In this document: piece by piece, positions 17,836 through 27,216 of the stretch
Layout of the letters: every line of letters starts with the position of its first letter
Numbering within the stretch: position 1 is the stretch's first letter
NCBI GenBank assembly: GCA_041583495.1
Contig: JBFHFS010000003.1
Span: forward strand, 124,001 to 188,000
DNA: 64,000 bases
From: JBFHFS01 sp041583495
Lineage (GTDB): Bacteria > Bacteroidota > Bacteroidia > Bacteroidales > Marinilabiliaceae
Direction: 5' to 3'
Notes under the pieces: generated by a model
Told to the model about the DNA's origin: nothing
The model's database searches: none
Seen by the model: the letters and a program-made list of their open reading frames with translations, nothing else
Program-made: the position numbers and the translations under genes

Positions 17836-19989
17836 ATGAGACCAGATTTTTCAAAAATAAAGTACACAGGCGCTCCTGCCCAGCAGGATGCAGCAGCCTG
17901 GGAGAAAAAGCACGGGATTAAAAAGGATTGGGTAACTCCCGAACAAATTCCCTTGAAAGGTGCCTACACCAAAGAAGACCTTGAGGGAATGGGACATCTC
18001 AACTATGCCGCTGGATTGGCCCCCTTTCTACGTGGTCCCTACTCGGCCATGTATGCCATGCGGCCCTGGACCATCCGTCAGTATGCGGGTTTCTCCACCG
18101 CCGAAGAGTCCAACGCCTTTTACCGCCGCAACCTGGCCGCCGGACAAAAAGGGTTGTCGGTGGCTTTCGACCTGGCCACCCACCGGGGCTACGACTCCGA
18201 CCACGAGCGTGTGGAAGGGGATGTTGGTAAAGCCGGTGTGGCCATCGACTCCATCCTCGACATGGAAGTCCTGTTCGATAAAATCCCACTGAACAAGATG
18301 TCGGTATCCATGACCATGAACGGTGCCGTTTTGCCCATCATGGCCTTTTACATCGTGGCAGGACTGGAACAAGGTGCCAAGCTGGAAGAGCTTACCGGAA
18401 CCATCCAAAACGATATTCTCAAGGAGTTCATGGTGCGTAATACCTACATCTATCCCCCGGATTTTTCGATGCGGATCATTGGTGATATCTTCGAATACAC
18501 CTCTAAATACATGCCCCGCTTCAACAGCATCTCCATCTCGGGTTATCATATGCAGGAGGCTGGAGCTACTGCCGACCTGGAACTGGCTTACACCCTGGCC
18601 GATGGTTTAGAGTACCTGCGTGCAGGGATCGCCAACGGCTTAGGTGTAGACGCCTTTGCGCCTCGTCTGTCGTTCTTCTGGGCCATTGGGAAGAATCACT
18701 TCATGGAGATCGCCAAGATGCGCGCTGCCCGTATGTTATGGGCTAAAATCGTGAAACAATTCGACCCCAAAAACCCCAAATCACTGGCCTTGCGTACCCA
18801 CTCGCAAACCTCTGGATGGTCGCTCACCGAACAAGACCCCTTCAACAATGTGGGTCGTACCTGTATAGAAGCCATGGCCGCGGCACTGGGTCACACCCAG
18901 TCGCTACACACCAATGCACTGGATGAGGCCATCGCTCTGCCCACCGACTTTTCGGCACGGATTGCGCGGAACACTCAGATCTACATTCAGGAAGAGACTC
19001 AGATCACTAAGGCGGTTGACCCCTGGGCCGGCTCCTATTACGTTGAGACCCTCACCAATGAGCTGGCCGAAAAAGCCTGGGCTCATATCCAGGAGGTAGA
19101 AGAGATGGGTGGAATGGCTAAAGCCATCGAGACCGGTCTTCCCAAGATGCGCATCGAAGAAGCCTCTGCTCGCACACAGGCCAAAATCGATAGCAACAAG
19201 CAGGTGATTGTAGGAATCAATCGCTACCGTCTCGAAAAAGAAGACCCCATCGACATTCTTGAGATCGACAACACCGCCGTGCGGAAATCTCAGATAGAAC
19301 GGCTGAATAAGCTACGGGCCAACCGTAACGAAGAAGAGGTACAAGCTTCATTGGCTGCGCTCACCAAGTGTGTGGAGACCGGCGAAGGCAACCTGTTGGA
19401 GCTGGCCGTAGATTGCGCCAAAAAACGCGCCTCGTTGGGTGAAATCTCTTTCGCTTGTGAAAAAATTGTTGGTAGATATAAAGCTGTGATACGATCAATT
19501 AATGGAGTTTACTCCTCAGAAGCCGCTAACGACGGAGAATTTGAAAAAGCCTGCGCACTGGCCAAACAGTTCGCAGAGAAAGAAGGCCGTCAGCCCCGCA
19601 TCATGATTGCCAAGATGGGTCAGGACGGACACGACCGCGGCGCCAAAGTGGTGGCCACAGGCTATGCCGACATAGGCTTTGACGTGGATATGGGACCTCT
19701 GTTCCAAACACCCGCCGAAGCGGCTCGTCAGGCTGTGGAAAACGACGTCCATGTAGTGGGTGTCTCTTCTCTGGCTGCAGGTCACAAAACACTGGTACCC
19801 CAAGTCATTGCGGAACTAAAAAAACTGGGCCGCGAAGACATCATGGTCATCACCGGTGGGGTGATTCCTCATCAGGACTATCAATTCCTGTACGACGCCG
19901 GTGTGGTTGGTATCTTTGGACCCGGATCTCCCGTATCAAAGGCCGCCATCGACATTCTGAATCTGCTGCTGCAAAGCCGTGAAGATTAG
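17836..19989 (+). CDS. mutB: Methylmalonyl-CoA mutase large, B12-binding subunit
   Basis: 717 residues. The N-terminal TIM barrel binds the CoA ester (about 1-560) and the C-terminal domain carries the cobalamin motif DGHDRG with axial ligand His599, then later GVSSLAAGHKT and ITGGVIPHQDY. All are intact, so this is the catalytic subunit. It needs adenosylcobalamin. The operon ends in a strong stem-loop about 70 bases downstream. Confidence 0.98.
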   Translation: MRPDFSKIKYTGAPAQQDAAAWEKKHGIKKDWVTPEQIPLKGAYTKEDLEGMGHLNYAAGLAPFLRGPYSAMYAMRPWTIRQYAGFSTAEESNAFYRRNLAAGQKGLSVAFDLATHRGYDSDHERVEGDVGKAGVAIDSILDMEVLFDKIPLNKMSVSMTMNGAVLPIMAFYIVAGLEQGAKLEELTGTIQNDILKEFMVRNTYIYPPDFSMRIIGDIFEYTSKYMPRFNSISISGYHMQEAGATADLELAYTLADGLEYLRAGIANGLGVDAFAPRLSFFWAIGKNHFMEIAKMRAARMLWAKIVKQFDPKNPKSLALRTHSQTSGWSLTEQDPFNNVGRTCIEAMAAALGHTQSLHTNALDEAIALPTDFSARIARNTQIYIQEETQITKAVDPWAGSYYVETLTNELAEKAWAHIQEVEEMGGMAKAIETGLPKMRIEEASARTQAKIDSNKQVIVGINRYRLEKEDPIDILEIDNTAVRKSQIERLNKLRANRNEEEVQASLAALTKCVETGEGNLLELAVDCAKKRASLGEISFACEKIVGRYKAVIRSINGVYSSEAANDGEFEKACALAKQFAEKEGRQPRIMIAKMGQDGHDRGAKVVATGYADIGFDVDMGPLFQTPAEAARQAVENDVHVVGVSSLAAGHKTLVPQVIAELKKLGREDIMVITGGVIPHQDYQFLYDAGVVGIFGPGSPVSKAAIDILNLLLQSRED

Positions 19990-20059
19990 TCGGAAGGCCG
20001 ATTAGATCTTAACTCCCCTCAGGCTCTTTTCAAGAGACCCTGCCGGGAATGAAACCAGC

Positions 20060-20099
20060 CCCCTGTTCAGGATCATAAATCCTGAACAGGGGTTTTTTA
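20060..20099 (+). terminator. Rho-independent terminator of mutA-mutB
   Basis: A perfect 14-bp stem (arms 20060-20073 and 20079-20092, 5-base loop) is followed by a run of six T. It lies just upstream of the next gene's promoter. Confidence 0.93.
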
Positions 20100-20111
20100 T
20101 TTCATTATGCT

Positions 20112-20119
20112 TATTTTTG
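20112..20119 (+). promoter_or_regulatory. -7 promoter element for the DMT transporter
   Basis: TATTTTTG, exact TAnnTTTG. It overlaps the codons after an in-frame ATG at 20107 and so supports the downstream ATG at 20143. Confidence 0.55.
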
Positions 20120-20142
20120 TGGCCAAATTAGCCGGAAATTCC

Positions 20143-21027
20143 ATGTCTCAACGCCTTAAGGTTTTTGCTGCGCTCACCGCTGCCATGCTCTTCTGGGCTT
20201 TCTCCTTTGTCTGGACCAAAGTAGCCTTCGAAGTATTCACCCCGGTCTCCACCATCTGGTTGCGACTCATCATCAGCACCCTTTTAATCTTTGGCTATCT
20301 ATGGCTCACCGGCCGTATTCAGCCGTTGCGTAAACAGGATGTTAAATGGATGCTGATTCTTTCGTTCTTTCAACCCTTCCTGTATTTCATGGGCGAGAGC
20401 CACGGCTTAAAATTGGTCCCCTCCATTCTGGGAGCCGTTATCGTAAGTACCATTCCCCTGTTTGCCCCTTTAGCGGGTGTTTTATTTATGCGTGAACGTT
20501 TCCCGCTCATCAATGTGCTGGGTCTTCTTTTTTCGGTTTTCGGAGTCGGTCTCATTCTTTTCGAGAACGGCTTTACATTGGTGGCACCCATCCAAGGGGT
20601 CGCCCTCATGTTTTTAGCCGTTTTAGCCGCCCTGATCTATTCTGTTTTGATTAAAAAAATAGGCTCCAGTTACTCCCCCGTTAACCTCACAGCCTGGCAA
20701 AACCTCTTTGGCATCGTATTTTTTATGCCCTTTTTTTTCTTCAACGAATGGGATCATTTTATCTCCACACCCGTCACAACCAGTGCTCTGAGTGCACTGT
20801 TGCTGCTGGCCGTATTTGCCTCCTCCTTTGCCTTCATCGGGTTTGCCTATGGCATTAAACACATCGGGGTAACAAGAGCCAATGTCTTTGCCAATATGAT
20901 TCCCGTGTTTACCGCCCTCTTTGCCTGGATGGTCCTCGACGAAGCCCTCACCGCCCAAAAACTGGCCGGTATTGGCGTGGTCATTGGAGGATTATTTATC
21001 TCACAACTGCGAAAAAAAGTTCATTGA
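20143..21027 (+). CDS. EamA/DMT-family transporter
   Basis: 294 residues with ten hydrophobic segments in two repeated EamA halves (first beginning LFWAFSFVWTKVAFE, second around LIYSVLIKKIGSS). Such proteins export small metabolites or amino acids across the inner membrane; substrate unknown. The ATG at 20143 is chosen over 20107 because a -7 element overlaps the upstream codons. Single-gene unit. Confidence 0.88.
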   Translation: MSQRLKVFAALTAAMLFWAFSFVWTKVAFEVFTPVSTIWLRLIISTLLIFGYLWLTGRIQPLRKQDVKWMLILSFFQPFLYFMGESHGLKLVPSILGAVIVSTIPLFAPLAGVLFMRERFPLINVLGLLFSVFGVGLILFENGFTLVAPIQGVALMFLAVLAALIYSVLIKKIGSSYSPVNLTAWQNLFGIVFFMPFFFFNEWDHFISTPVTTSALSALLLLAVFASSFAFIGFAYGIKHIGVTRANVFANMIPVFTALFAWMVLDEALTAQKLAGIGVVIGGLFISQLRKKVH

Positions 21028-21163
21028 CGGCCCCTGTAAGGGCTCTGAAAACTAATTAGCCAAAAAACAAACCCTACTGTAAAATCAATAGCTTGTCTTG
21101 AAAACACCATGAGTTCCTGTAATTCTATCTTCCAGATCTCCTCCTCAAAAAAATTAAACCAAA

Positions 21164-21661
21164 ATGAATCCACCCATCAACATAGAAGCCTTTAAAGAAG
21201 CCGCCCACAATCGGGCCAAACAAAACAAGGCCTTCCTGGAGAAACTGCGCAAAAAAACGCCCAAAAACCTGGACGACATGGTTCGGGAACTACATGAGAA
21301 GGCCTTCGAGCGCATCGACTGCCTCACCTGCGCCAACTGCTGCAAGACCACCAGTCCCATCGTCCTCGACCGGGATATCGACCGCATTGCCCGCCACCTG
21401 AAGATGAAACCCTCGGCACTCATCGAGCAATATCTCCAACTGGATGAAGAGGAAGATTATGTCTTTCGTGCGGCCCCCTGTCCTTTTCTGATGCCCGACA
21501 ACTACTGCATGATTTATGAGGTAAGACCCCGGGCCTGCCGGGAGTACCCGCACACCAACCGCAAGCGTTTTCACCAGATATTAAAGCTCACTTACCGAAA
21601 TACGTTGGTATGCCCCGCAGTTCTTGAGATTGTGGAGGGGTTGAAAGATGATAAAGGTTAG
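21164..21661 (+). CDS. YkgJ-family cysteine-cluster protein
   Basis: 165 residues. The CxxCxxCC signature (CLTCANCC), a further Cys in APCPFL, a Cys in NYCMIYEVRP and the RACREYPHTNR motif define the YkgJ/CxxCxxCC family, thought to bind zinc or an iron-sulfur cluster. Cytoplasmic, no signal peptide. Function of the family is not established. The stop codon lies inside a short purine-rich repeat. Confidence 0.88.
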   Translation: MNPPINIEAFKEAAHNRAKQNKAFLEKLRKKTPKNLDDMVRELHEKAFERIDCLTCANCCKTTSPIVLDRDIDRIARHLKMKPSALIEQYLQLDEEEDYVFRAAPCPFLMPDNYCMIYEVRPRACREYPHTNRKRFHQILKLTYRNTLVCPAVLEIVEGLKDDKG

Positions 21662-21700
21662 AAATTAGAGGTTAGAAAATAGAAGTTAGAGGTTAGAGAT
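21657..21700. repeat. Degenerate purine-rich GGTTAGA-type tandem repeat
   Basis: Irregular copies of GGTTAGA, ATTAGA and GTTAGA follow one another, beginning within the stop region of the YkgJ-type gene. About six units. No gene is encoded; likely a simple-sequence tract. Confidence 0.6.
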
Positions 21701-21882
21701 TCGGGACTAAGGTACAGAGTACAACCTTTCCCTGCAGCAGATTAAAAAAGTGAGTCCGCCGGCAAAGAGCCTGATCACAAGCTGGCAGGTATCCTACGGC
21801 ATTTTGTGCAAAGGAAAAACGCGATACGCCAGGTTTTTTGCTCTGCCTGTTTGCAAAAAGCAATAAACAGGGCCCCTTTTCG

Positions 21883-21914
21883 TTTGTTCTAAACTAAAAG
21901 TGTTACTATTTTTA
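21883..21914 (+). promoter_or_regulatory. Promoter for porQ
   Basis: TTTG (21883-21886), 20-base spacer, then TATTTTTA (21907-21914), one mismatch from TAnnTTTG. It ends only eight bases before the porQ ATG, so the message may be leaderless or nearly so. Confidence 0.45.
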
Positions 21915-21922
21915 CCGTCTAC

Positions 21923-22957
21923 ATGAGGAAAGTAACTCCAGCCATTCTTTATTTTCTCTTTACCCTCTTCCTTCCCCTCACCATGCAAGGGCAGCGAGGA
22001 GGAGAATCGTTATTTGGAATCTTACAACTCACCTCTTCTGCACGGATTGCGGCGCTGGGAGGTTACCAGGCAGCTGTTTACGGTCAGGATCCTGCTCTGG
22101 CACTCTATAACCCCGCTCTGGCGAACGCCTCCTCGCACAACAACTTATCGTTGGGCCTCACCCCTTACATTGCCGATATTCGCTACGGATATGGCAGCTA
22201 TGCACGTCATTATAAGGGAATAGGGACCTTCTTTGCGGGAGTCAACCAACTGGGTTACGGCGACATGGTGGCAGCCGACGAAAATGGAAACATCACCGGG
22301 AATTTCACGGCTTCCGAGTGGGTCATTTTTCTGGGTTTTTCCAAAGCACTCACCTCCCACTGGAGGACAGGGTTTACCCTGAAGCCCGTTTTTAGCCGGA
22401 TAGAAGCCTACAATTCCTGGGGCATGGCCTTTGATGCAGGCCTTCATTACCAACACGACAATGGCCTTTTTCAAGCGGCCCTGTTGCTCCGAAATGCCGG
22501 ATGGCAGCTCCAAAGCTACGACGCTGCCCCCTCCGAGGCTCTAACCCCCGATCTGCAGATAGGTTTTTCCACCCGTCTGGCCCACGCCCCCTTTCGGTTT
22601 TCGGTTACCGCCCGCGACCTGCTCACCGGGTCGCTCGACTATGAGATCCCCGAGAATGAATATGGGGTGACGGTAACCCAACCCGAAAGTGCCAATGCCA
22701 ACATTGGCAACCTGGTGCTGCGTCATCTCATCTTTGGATTGGAATTTGTACCCTCCGACAACTTCTTTGTAGCCGCAGGCCTGAATCCCCGTCGCCGCCA
22801 GGAACTTCAGGTAGACTCCAGAGTTTCCACAGTGGGTTATTCCTGGGGCTTTGGCTTCAGGATTTACAAGTTTCATTTCTCCTACGGCTCAGCCCGTTAT
22901 CATCTGGCTTCCTCGTCCAATAATTTTTCCATATCCACCAATATATCAGACTTCTAG
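21923..22957 (+). CDS. porQ: Type IX secretion system protein PorQ
   Basis: 344 residues with a signal peptide (ends near MQGQ) and a PorV/FadL-like outer-membrane barrel pattern: early LTSSARIAALGGYQAAVYGQDPA split between a plug-like start and barrel strands, ending in NISDF. The family and its place directly before cmk and ispH match PorQ of Bacteroidota. In Porphyromonas, PorQ joins PorU, PorV and PorZ in the complex that removes the sorting signal from T9SS cargo and attaches it to anionic LPS. PorZ is also in this window (46491-48872). Confidence 0.9.
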   Translation: MRKVTPAILYFLFTLFLPLTMQGQRGGESLFGILQLTSSARIAALGGYQAAVYGQDPALALYNPALANASSHNNLSLGLTPYIADIRYGYGSYARHYKGIGTFFAGVNQLGYGDMVAADENGNITGNFTASEWVIFLGFSKALTSHWRTGFTLKPVFSRIEAYNSWGMAFDAGLHYQHDNGLFQAALLLRNAGWQLQSYDAAPSEALTPDLQIGFSTRLAHAPFRFSVTARDLLTGSLDYEIPENEYGVTVTQPESANANIGNLVLRHLIFGLEFVPSDNFFVAAGLNPRRRQELQVDSRVSTVGYSWGFGFRIYKFHFSYGSARYHLASSSNNFSISTNISDF

Positions 22958-23080
22958 ATCAACCTCACCCATAAGCATCTCAAATTTTTTAAGCCCTTAG
23001 TCCACAGGGGAGCCCCATTATTTTACTACCTTAGCCGTGCAAAAACCGGGCGCTGCCTGGCAGATAAATTATACCATTCT

Positions 23081-23782
23081 ATGTCGCACAACATCCAATC
23101 CATCATCATCGCCGTCGACGGGTACTCCTCGTGTGGGAAAAGCACGGTAGCCAAAGATTTGGCACGTCTTCTTAAAATTGCTTACATCGATACGGGTGCT
23201 ATGTATCGGGCTGTAACGCTTTTCGCGATTAACAATAACCTAATTCAGGAAGGACAAATCGATGAAAAAAAATTAAAGGAACGGATGGATCAGGTCCTGG
23301 TTGAATTTAAAGCCGACCCCGAAACCGGAATCACCCACACCTGGCTAAATGGCATTGATGTTGAAGAGAAAATCAGAGGCATGGAGGTGAGTAATCTGGT
23401 AAGCCCCATCAGCACCTTAAAATTCGTCCGCGAGAAACTGGTAGAGATGCAACGCCTGCTGGGGAAAAAAGGAGGGGTAGTCCTCGATGGCCGGGACATT
23501 GGCACGGTTGTGTTTCCCAATGCCCACCTGAAAATATTTATGACCGCCTCACCGGAGATCCGTGCTGAGCGCCGCTTTAAAGAGATGAAGGAGAAAAACA
23601 TCGACTTCTCCTACCAGGAAGTGATGAAGAATTTAGCCGAACGTGACCGCATCGACACCACCCGGAAGGAGAGCCCACTGCGTCAGGCCGAAGATGCTCT
23701 GGTACTCGACAACAGCCACCTGAATCGCGAAGAACAGTTGCAGTGGATTCTGAATAAACTGCGTGAAAGAGACTGGCTATAG
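23081..23782 (+). CDS. cmk: (d)CMP kinase
   Basis: 233 residues. P-loop GYSSCGKST, the DTGAMYRAVT substrate motif, LDGRDIGTVVFP and the R-x-R segment (AERDRIDTTR) are intact. Phosphorylates CMP and dCMP. Encoded between porQ and ispH, with 43 bases to ispH. Confidence 0.97.
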   Translation: MSHNIQSIIIAVDGYSSCGKSTVAKDLARLLKIAYIDTGAMYRAVTLFAINNNLIQEGQIDEKKLKERMDQVLVEFKADPETGITHTWLNGIDVEEKIRGMEVSNLVSPISTLKFVREKLVEMQRLLGKKGGVVLDGRDIGTVVFPNAHLKIFMTASPEIRAERRFKEMKEKNIDFSYQEVMKNLAERDRIDTTRKESPLRQAEDALVLDNSHLNREEQLQWILNKLRERDWL

Positions 23783-23825
23783 CCGGAGGCCACAGTTGCA
23801 ATAAGATAACACAACAACTTATTCC

Positions 23826-24722
23826 ATGAATCAATCCTCCTCCCAAAAACAAAATGCACCCCTTCATGTGGAGATAGATACCCATTCGGGATTTTGCTTT
23901 GGGGTAGTCCGGGCCATCCAGAAGGCCGAGGAAGCCCTTTCACAAGGCGAAACGCTCTGCTCCCTGGGTGACATTGTGCACAATGGGCTCGAGGTGGAAA
24001 GGCTGTCCCAAAAGGGAATGAAAACGATCGACCACCCCACCCTCAATAAGCTGAAGGAGGAGACGGTTCTTTTCAGGGCGCATGGAGAGCCCCCGGAATC
24101 GTACGAGACGACTAAACGACTGGGACTGCGATTGATCGATGCCACCTGCCCGGTAGTATTAAAGTTGCAGGAACGCATTAAAAAGGCCTGGCTGGAGATG
24201 AATCCCATCAACGGACAGGTGGTTATATTTGGCAAGAAAGGACATGCCGAAGTTAAGGGTCTTTCGGGGCAAACCCATCACGAAGCCATCGTGATTGAGA
24301 GCATAGAACAAATAGGACTTGTTGATAGCTCCCGACCAGTGGTCCTGTTTTCTCAAACCACCAAGAATCCCGAAGAGTTCCAAAAGATTGCCCAAACCAT
24401 AAAGGAACGGGCATCTGAGGGAGTAGAGGTCAGAATTCACAACACCATTTGCCGGCAAGTGTCGGGACGGGTACCTCATTTGCAGGCGTTTGCCCGCCAA
24501 CACAAAATGGTTATTTTTGTGGGTGGGGTAAAAAGCAGCAATGCCAGGGTTCTTTTCGAAACCTGTAAAACCGCCAACCCCAACACCTATTTTGTCAGTG
24601 GGCCCGATGATCTCAACCCAAAATGGTTCGCGAAAAGACCCGCCAGCACTGGCATATGTGGTGCCACCTCCACCCCCGTCTGGTTAATGGAGGCCGTAGC
24701 CACAAAGATTAAAATGTATTAA
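23826..24722 (+). CDS. ispH: 4-hydroxy-3-methylbut-2-enyl diphosphate reductase (IspH)
   Basis: 298 residues. It opens with the family motif HSGFCFGVVRAI, whose Cys is the first cluster ligand; the second Cys lies in DATCPVV and the third in GATSTPVW-adjacent GICGATSTP. Reduces HMBPP to IPP and DMAPP, the last step of the non-mevalonate pathway, downstream of ispG. Same strand as cmk; pfkA starts 15 bases after it. Confidence 0.96.
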   Translation: MNQSSSQKQNAPLHVEIDTHSGFCFGVVRAIQKAEEALSQGETLCSLGDIVHNGLEVERLSQKGMKTIDHPTLNKLKEETVLFRAHGEPPESYETTKRLGLRLIDATCPVVLKLQERIKKAWLEMNPINGQVVIFGKKGHAEVKGLSGQTHHEAIVIESIEQIGLVDSSRPVVLFSQTTKNPEEFQKIAQTIKERASEGVEVRIHNTICRQVSGRVPHLQAFARQHKMVIFVGGVKSSNARVLFETCKTANPNTYFVSGPDDLNPKWFAKRPASTGICGATSTPVWLMEAVATKIKMY

Positions 24723-24737
24723 CAAACTCATTCCAGT

Positions 24738-25718
24738 ATGAATAAAATTAAGAAAATAGCTGTTTTAACTTCCGGTGGAGATGCCCCGGGCATGAATGCC
24801 GCCATTCGCGCAGTGGTAAGAGGAGGCATTTACAACAATCTGGAGGTCTGCGGAGTCATCAAAGGCTATCAGGGATTAATCGACGATGATTTCGTTGAGA
24901 TGAAGTCCAACTCGGTAAGTAACATCATCCAGGCCGGAGGAACCATTCTCAAGTCAGCACGCTGCAAAGCCTTCAGAGACTTTGAAGGCCGGCAGACGGC
25001 ATACAACAACCTGAAGAAACATAATGTAGATGCCCTGGTGGTGATCGGTGGAGACGGATCCTTCGCCGGAGCCAGAGAATTTGGCGACGAGTTCAACATT
25101 CCCGTAGTGGGCATTCCCGGGACCATCGACAACGACTTGTATGGCACGGACTATACCATTGGTTACGATACGGCCCTGAATACGGTCGTAGAAGCCGTAG
25201 ACAAAATCCGCGATACAGCCACGGCTCACAGTCGCCTTTTCTTCATCGAAGTGATGGGTCGCGATGCCGGGTTCCTGGCCCTTAGAGGCGGTATCGCCTC
25301 GGGTGCTGAAGCCATCCTGGTGCCGGAAGTAAAAACCGACATCAACCAGCTGGAGGATTTTCTGAAGAATGGCTTCAACAATAAGAAGTCGAGCAGCATT
25401 GTGCTGGTAGCCGAAGGGGAAGAAGCCGGAGGAGCCTTTACCATTGCCCAGAAGGTAGGTAAAGATTACCCCGAATACGATGTACGGGTCACCATCCTGG
25501 GCCACATACAAAGAGGCGGCTCCCCCTCTGCCTTCGACCGGGTAGTAGCCAGCCGCATGGGGGTATCGGCCGTTGAGGCCTTATTGGATAACTCCAGTAA
25601 AATAATGATTGGTATCGTGAATAACGAAATAGTCCGCGTTCCTTTTACCAAGGTCTTCAAACACCTCAAAGAGTTAAACCCCAGATTGTTGGATCTGATA
25701 AAAATCCTCTCTATTTAA
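24738..25718 (+). CDS. pfkA: ATP-dependent 6-phosphofructokinase
   Basis: 326 residues. TSGGDAPGMNAAIRAVV, the phosphoryl-donor motif GGDGSFAGA and the PGTIDND catalytic region mark it as a group A enzyme; the Gly after GGD and the PGTIDND form fit ATP rather than pyrophosphate as donor. Commits fructose 6-phosphate to glycolysis. The stop codon overlaps the convergent GTPase gene by eight bases. Confidence 0.96.
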   Translation: MNKIKKIAVLTSGGDAPGMNAAIRAVVRGGIYNNLEVCGVIKGYQGLIDDDFVEMKSNSVSNIIQAGGTILKSARCKAFRDFEGRQTAYNNLKKHNVDALVVIGGDGSFAGAREFGDEFNIPVVGIPGTIDNDLYGTDYTIGYDTALNTVVEAVDKIRDTATAHSRLFFIEVMGRDAGFLALRGGIASGAEAILVPEVKTDINQLEDFLKNGFNNKKSSSIVLVAEGEEAGGAFTIAQKVGKDYPEYDVRVTILGHIQRGGSPSAFDRVVASRMGVSAVEALLDNSSKIMIGIVNNEIVRVPFTKVFKHLKELNPRLLDLIKILSI

Positions 25719-27030
25719 TTACATCCTTCAAAGCATCACGAAGTGTGGGAGAACCAATCTCCTGCAGTTCGTAATGCACACGGGTATGAGGAAGCTTTAT
25801 CTTCACCACCCGGCTTAAGTCAATAGGGGTCCCGATTATCACCGAATCACAGGGTGTTCTCTCGATGGTCTTTTGCAGATCATGAATCTGTTCGGGGCCA
25901 TACCCCATGGCGGGCAACAGAGCCCCAATATTGGGATATTTTTGGTAGGTGTCGGCAATTTTACCCACAGCAAAAGCACGGGGATCAATTATCTCTGCCG
26001 CCCCATATTTCATAGCGGCCACCGTTCCCGCGCCGATCTTCATCTCACCATGAGTCAGCGTTGGCCCATCTTCAATAACCAGTACCCGCTTGCCCCGAAT
26101 CACTTCGGGGTTATCCACACGAATGGGTGATGCGGCGTCGACAATCATGGCACCCGGATTAACCTTTAGAATATTTTGCCTTAACAACTCCACATCCGCG
26201 TAGTCGGCGCTGTCGATCTTATTGATGACCACCACCCGGGCCATACGCAAATTCACCTCCCCGGGATAATAGCTTAACTCATGTCCCACCCGGTGGGGAT
26301 CGGTGACCGTAATCATCAGGTTGGGCCGGTAAAAGGGAAAATCATTATTTCCGCCGTCCCAAACGATCACATCACAACCATTGGGATCGTTCTCTGCCTC
26401 GTGCAGGATGGCTTCATAATCGACCCCTGCATAAATCACGTTACCTCTCACCACATGGGGTTCATACTCCTCCATCTCTTCGATGGTGCATTCATGACGG
26501 GCAAGATCGTCGAGGGTGGCAAAGCGTTGAACCTTTTGTTTTTCCAAAACCCCATAGGGCATGGGATGTCTGATGGCCACCACCTTAAGCCCCTGCTCCA
26601 TCAAAAGCTCAATTACTTTGCGTGAGGTCTGGCTCTTGCCACAACCCGTGCGGGTGGCACAAACTGCGATGAGTGGCTTATGACTGGGTATCATGGTGGC
26701 ATCCGGCCCCAACAGCATAAAACTGGCACCTGCAGCATTTACAAGGGTCGAAATCCCCATCACCTTAGCGTAAGGAAGATCGCTGTAAGAAAAAACGCAG
26801 ACATCCACCCCCAATTTTTTTATGAGTGCGGGAAGTTCCCCTTCAGAATAGATGGGAATCCCTTCGGGATAGAGGGAGCCGGCCAGAGAAGCCGGATACA
26901 ACCGACCATCGATATCAGGAATCTGGGAGGCCGTAAAAGCCACCACCTGATAATCCGCATTGTGGCGAAAAAACGTATTGAAATTGTGAAAGTCGCGGCC
27001 CGCAGCACCAATAATAATGGCTCGTTTCAT
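25711..27030 (-). CDS. Cyclic 2,3-diphosphoglycerate synthase-like P-loop protein
   Basis: 439 residues. It resembles archaeal cyclic 2,3-diphosphoglycerate synthetase and its bacterial homologues, often annotated simply as GTPase. The N-terminal region (about 1-110) opens RAIIIGAAGRDFHNFNTFFR; a P-loop TRTGCGKSQT lies near 127-136, with VVINKID further on, as in a G4-type motif. In archaea the enzyme makes a cyclic thermolyte from 2,3-DPG; in mesophilic bacteria the role is not settled. It converges on pfkA with an 8-base overlap, so a glycolysis-linked role is possible but unproven. Confidence 0.8.
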   Translation of the reverse strand: MKRAIIIGAAGRDFHNFNTFFRHNADYQVVAFTASQIPDIDGRLYPASLAGSLYPEGIPIYSEGELPALIKKLGVDVCVFSYSDLPYAKVMGISTLVNAAGASFMLLGPDATMIPSHKPLIAVCATRTGCGKSQTSRKVIELLMEQGLKVVAIRHPMPYGVLEKQKVQRFATLDDLARHECTIEEMEEYEPHVVRGNVIYAGVDYEAILHEAENDPNGCDVIVWDGGNNDFPFYRPNLMITVTDPHRVGHELSYYPGEVNLRMARVVVINKIDSADYADVELLRQNILKVNPGAMIVDAASPIRVDNPEVIRGKRVLVIEDGPTLTHGEMKIGAGTVAAMKYGAAEIIDPRAFAVGKIADTYQKYPNIGALLPAMGYGPEQIHDLQKTIERTPCDSVIIGTPIDLSRVVKIKLPHTRVHYELQEIGSPTLRDALKDVIK

Positions 27031-27157
27031 AAGTTGGCATTTTGGAGGTAATACATTTCCTAATCAAGATACCAATTACCATTCAAAGAATGAATGACTT
27101 ATGACATACTTTTCTGCGAAATAACGCCATCCGGGCGGGGAGCCCTCCTAATTTTAA

Positions 27158-27165
27158 TACCTTTG
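27158..27165 (+). promoter_or_regulatory. -7 promoter element for the AcpH-like gene
   Basis: TACCTTTG, exact TAnnTTTG, 51 bases before the GTG at 27217. Confidence 0.55.
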
Positions 27166-27205
27166 TAACCAAATAAATCGGGACCAGCCGTTTTGGACCG
27201 GAGAG

Positions 27206-27210
27206 AGGAG
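27206..27210 (+). promoter_or_regulatory. Strong ribosome-binding site before a GTG start
   Basis: AGGAG six bases before GTG 27217; unusual in this window, where most genes lack a clear Shine-Dalgarno sequence, and it fixes the start of the ACP phosphodiesterase-like gene. Confidence 0.6.
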
Positions 27211-27216
27211 TGTATT

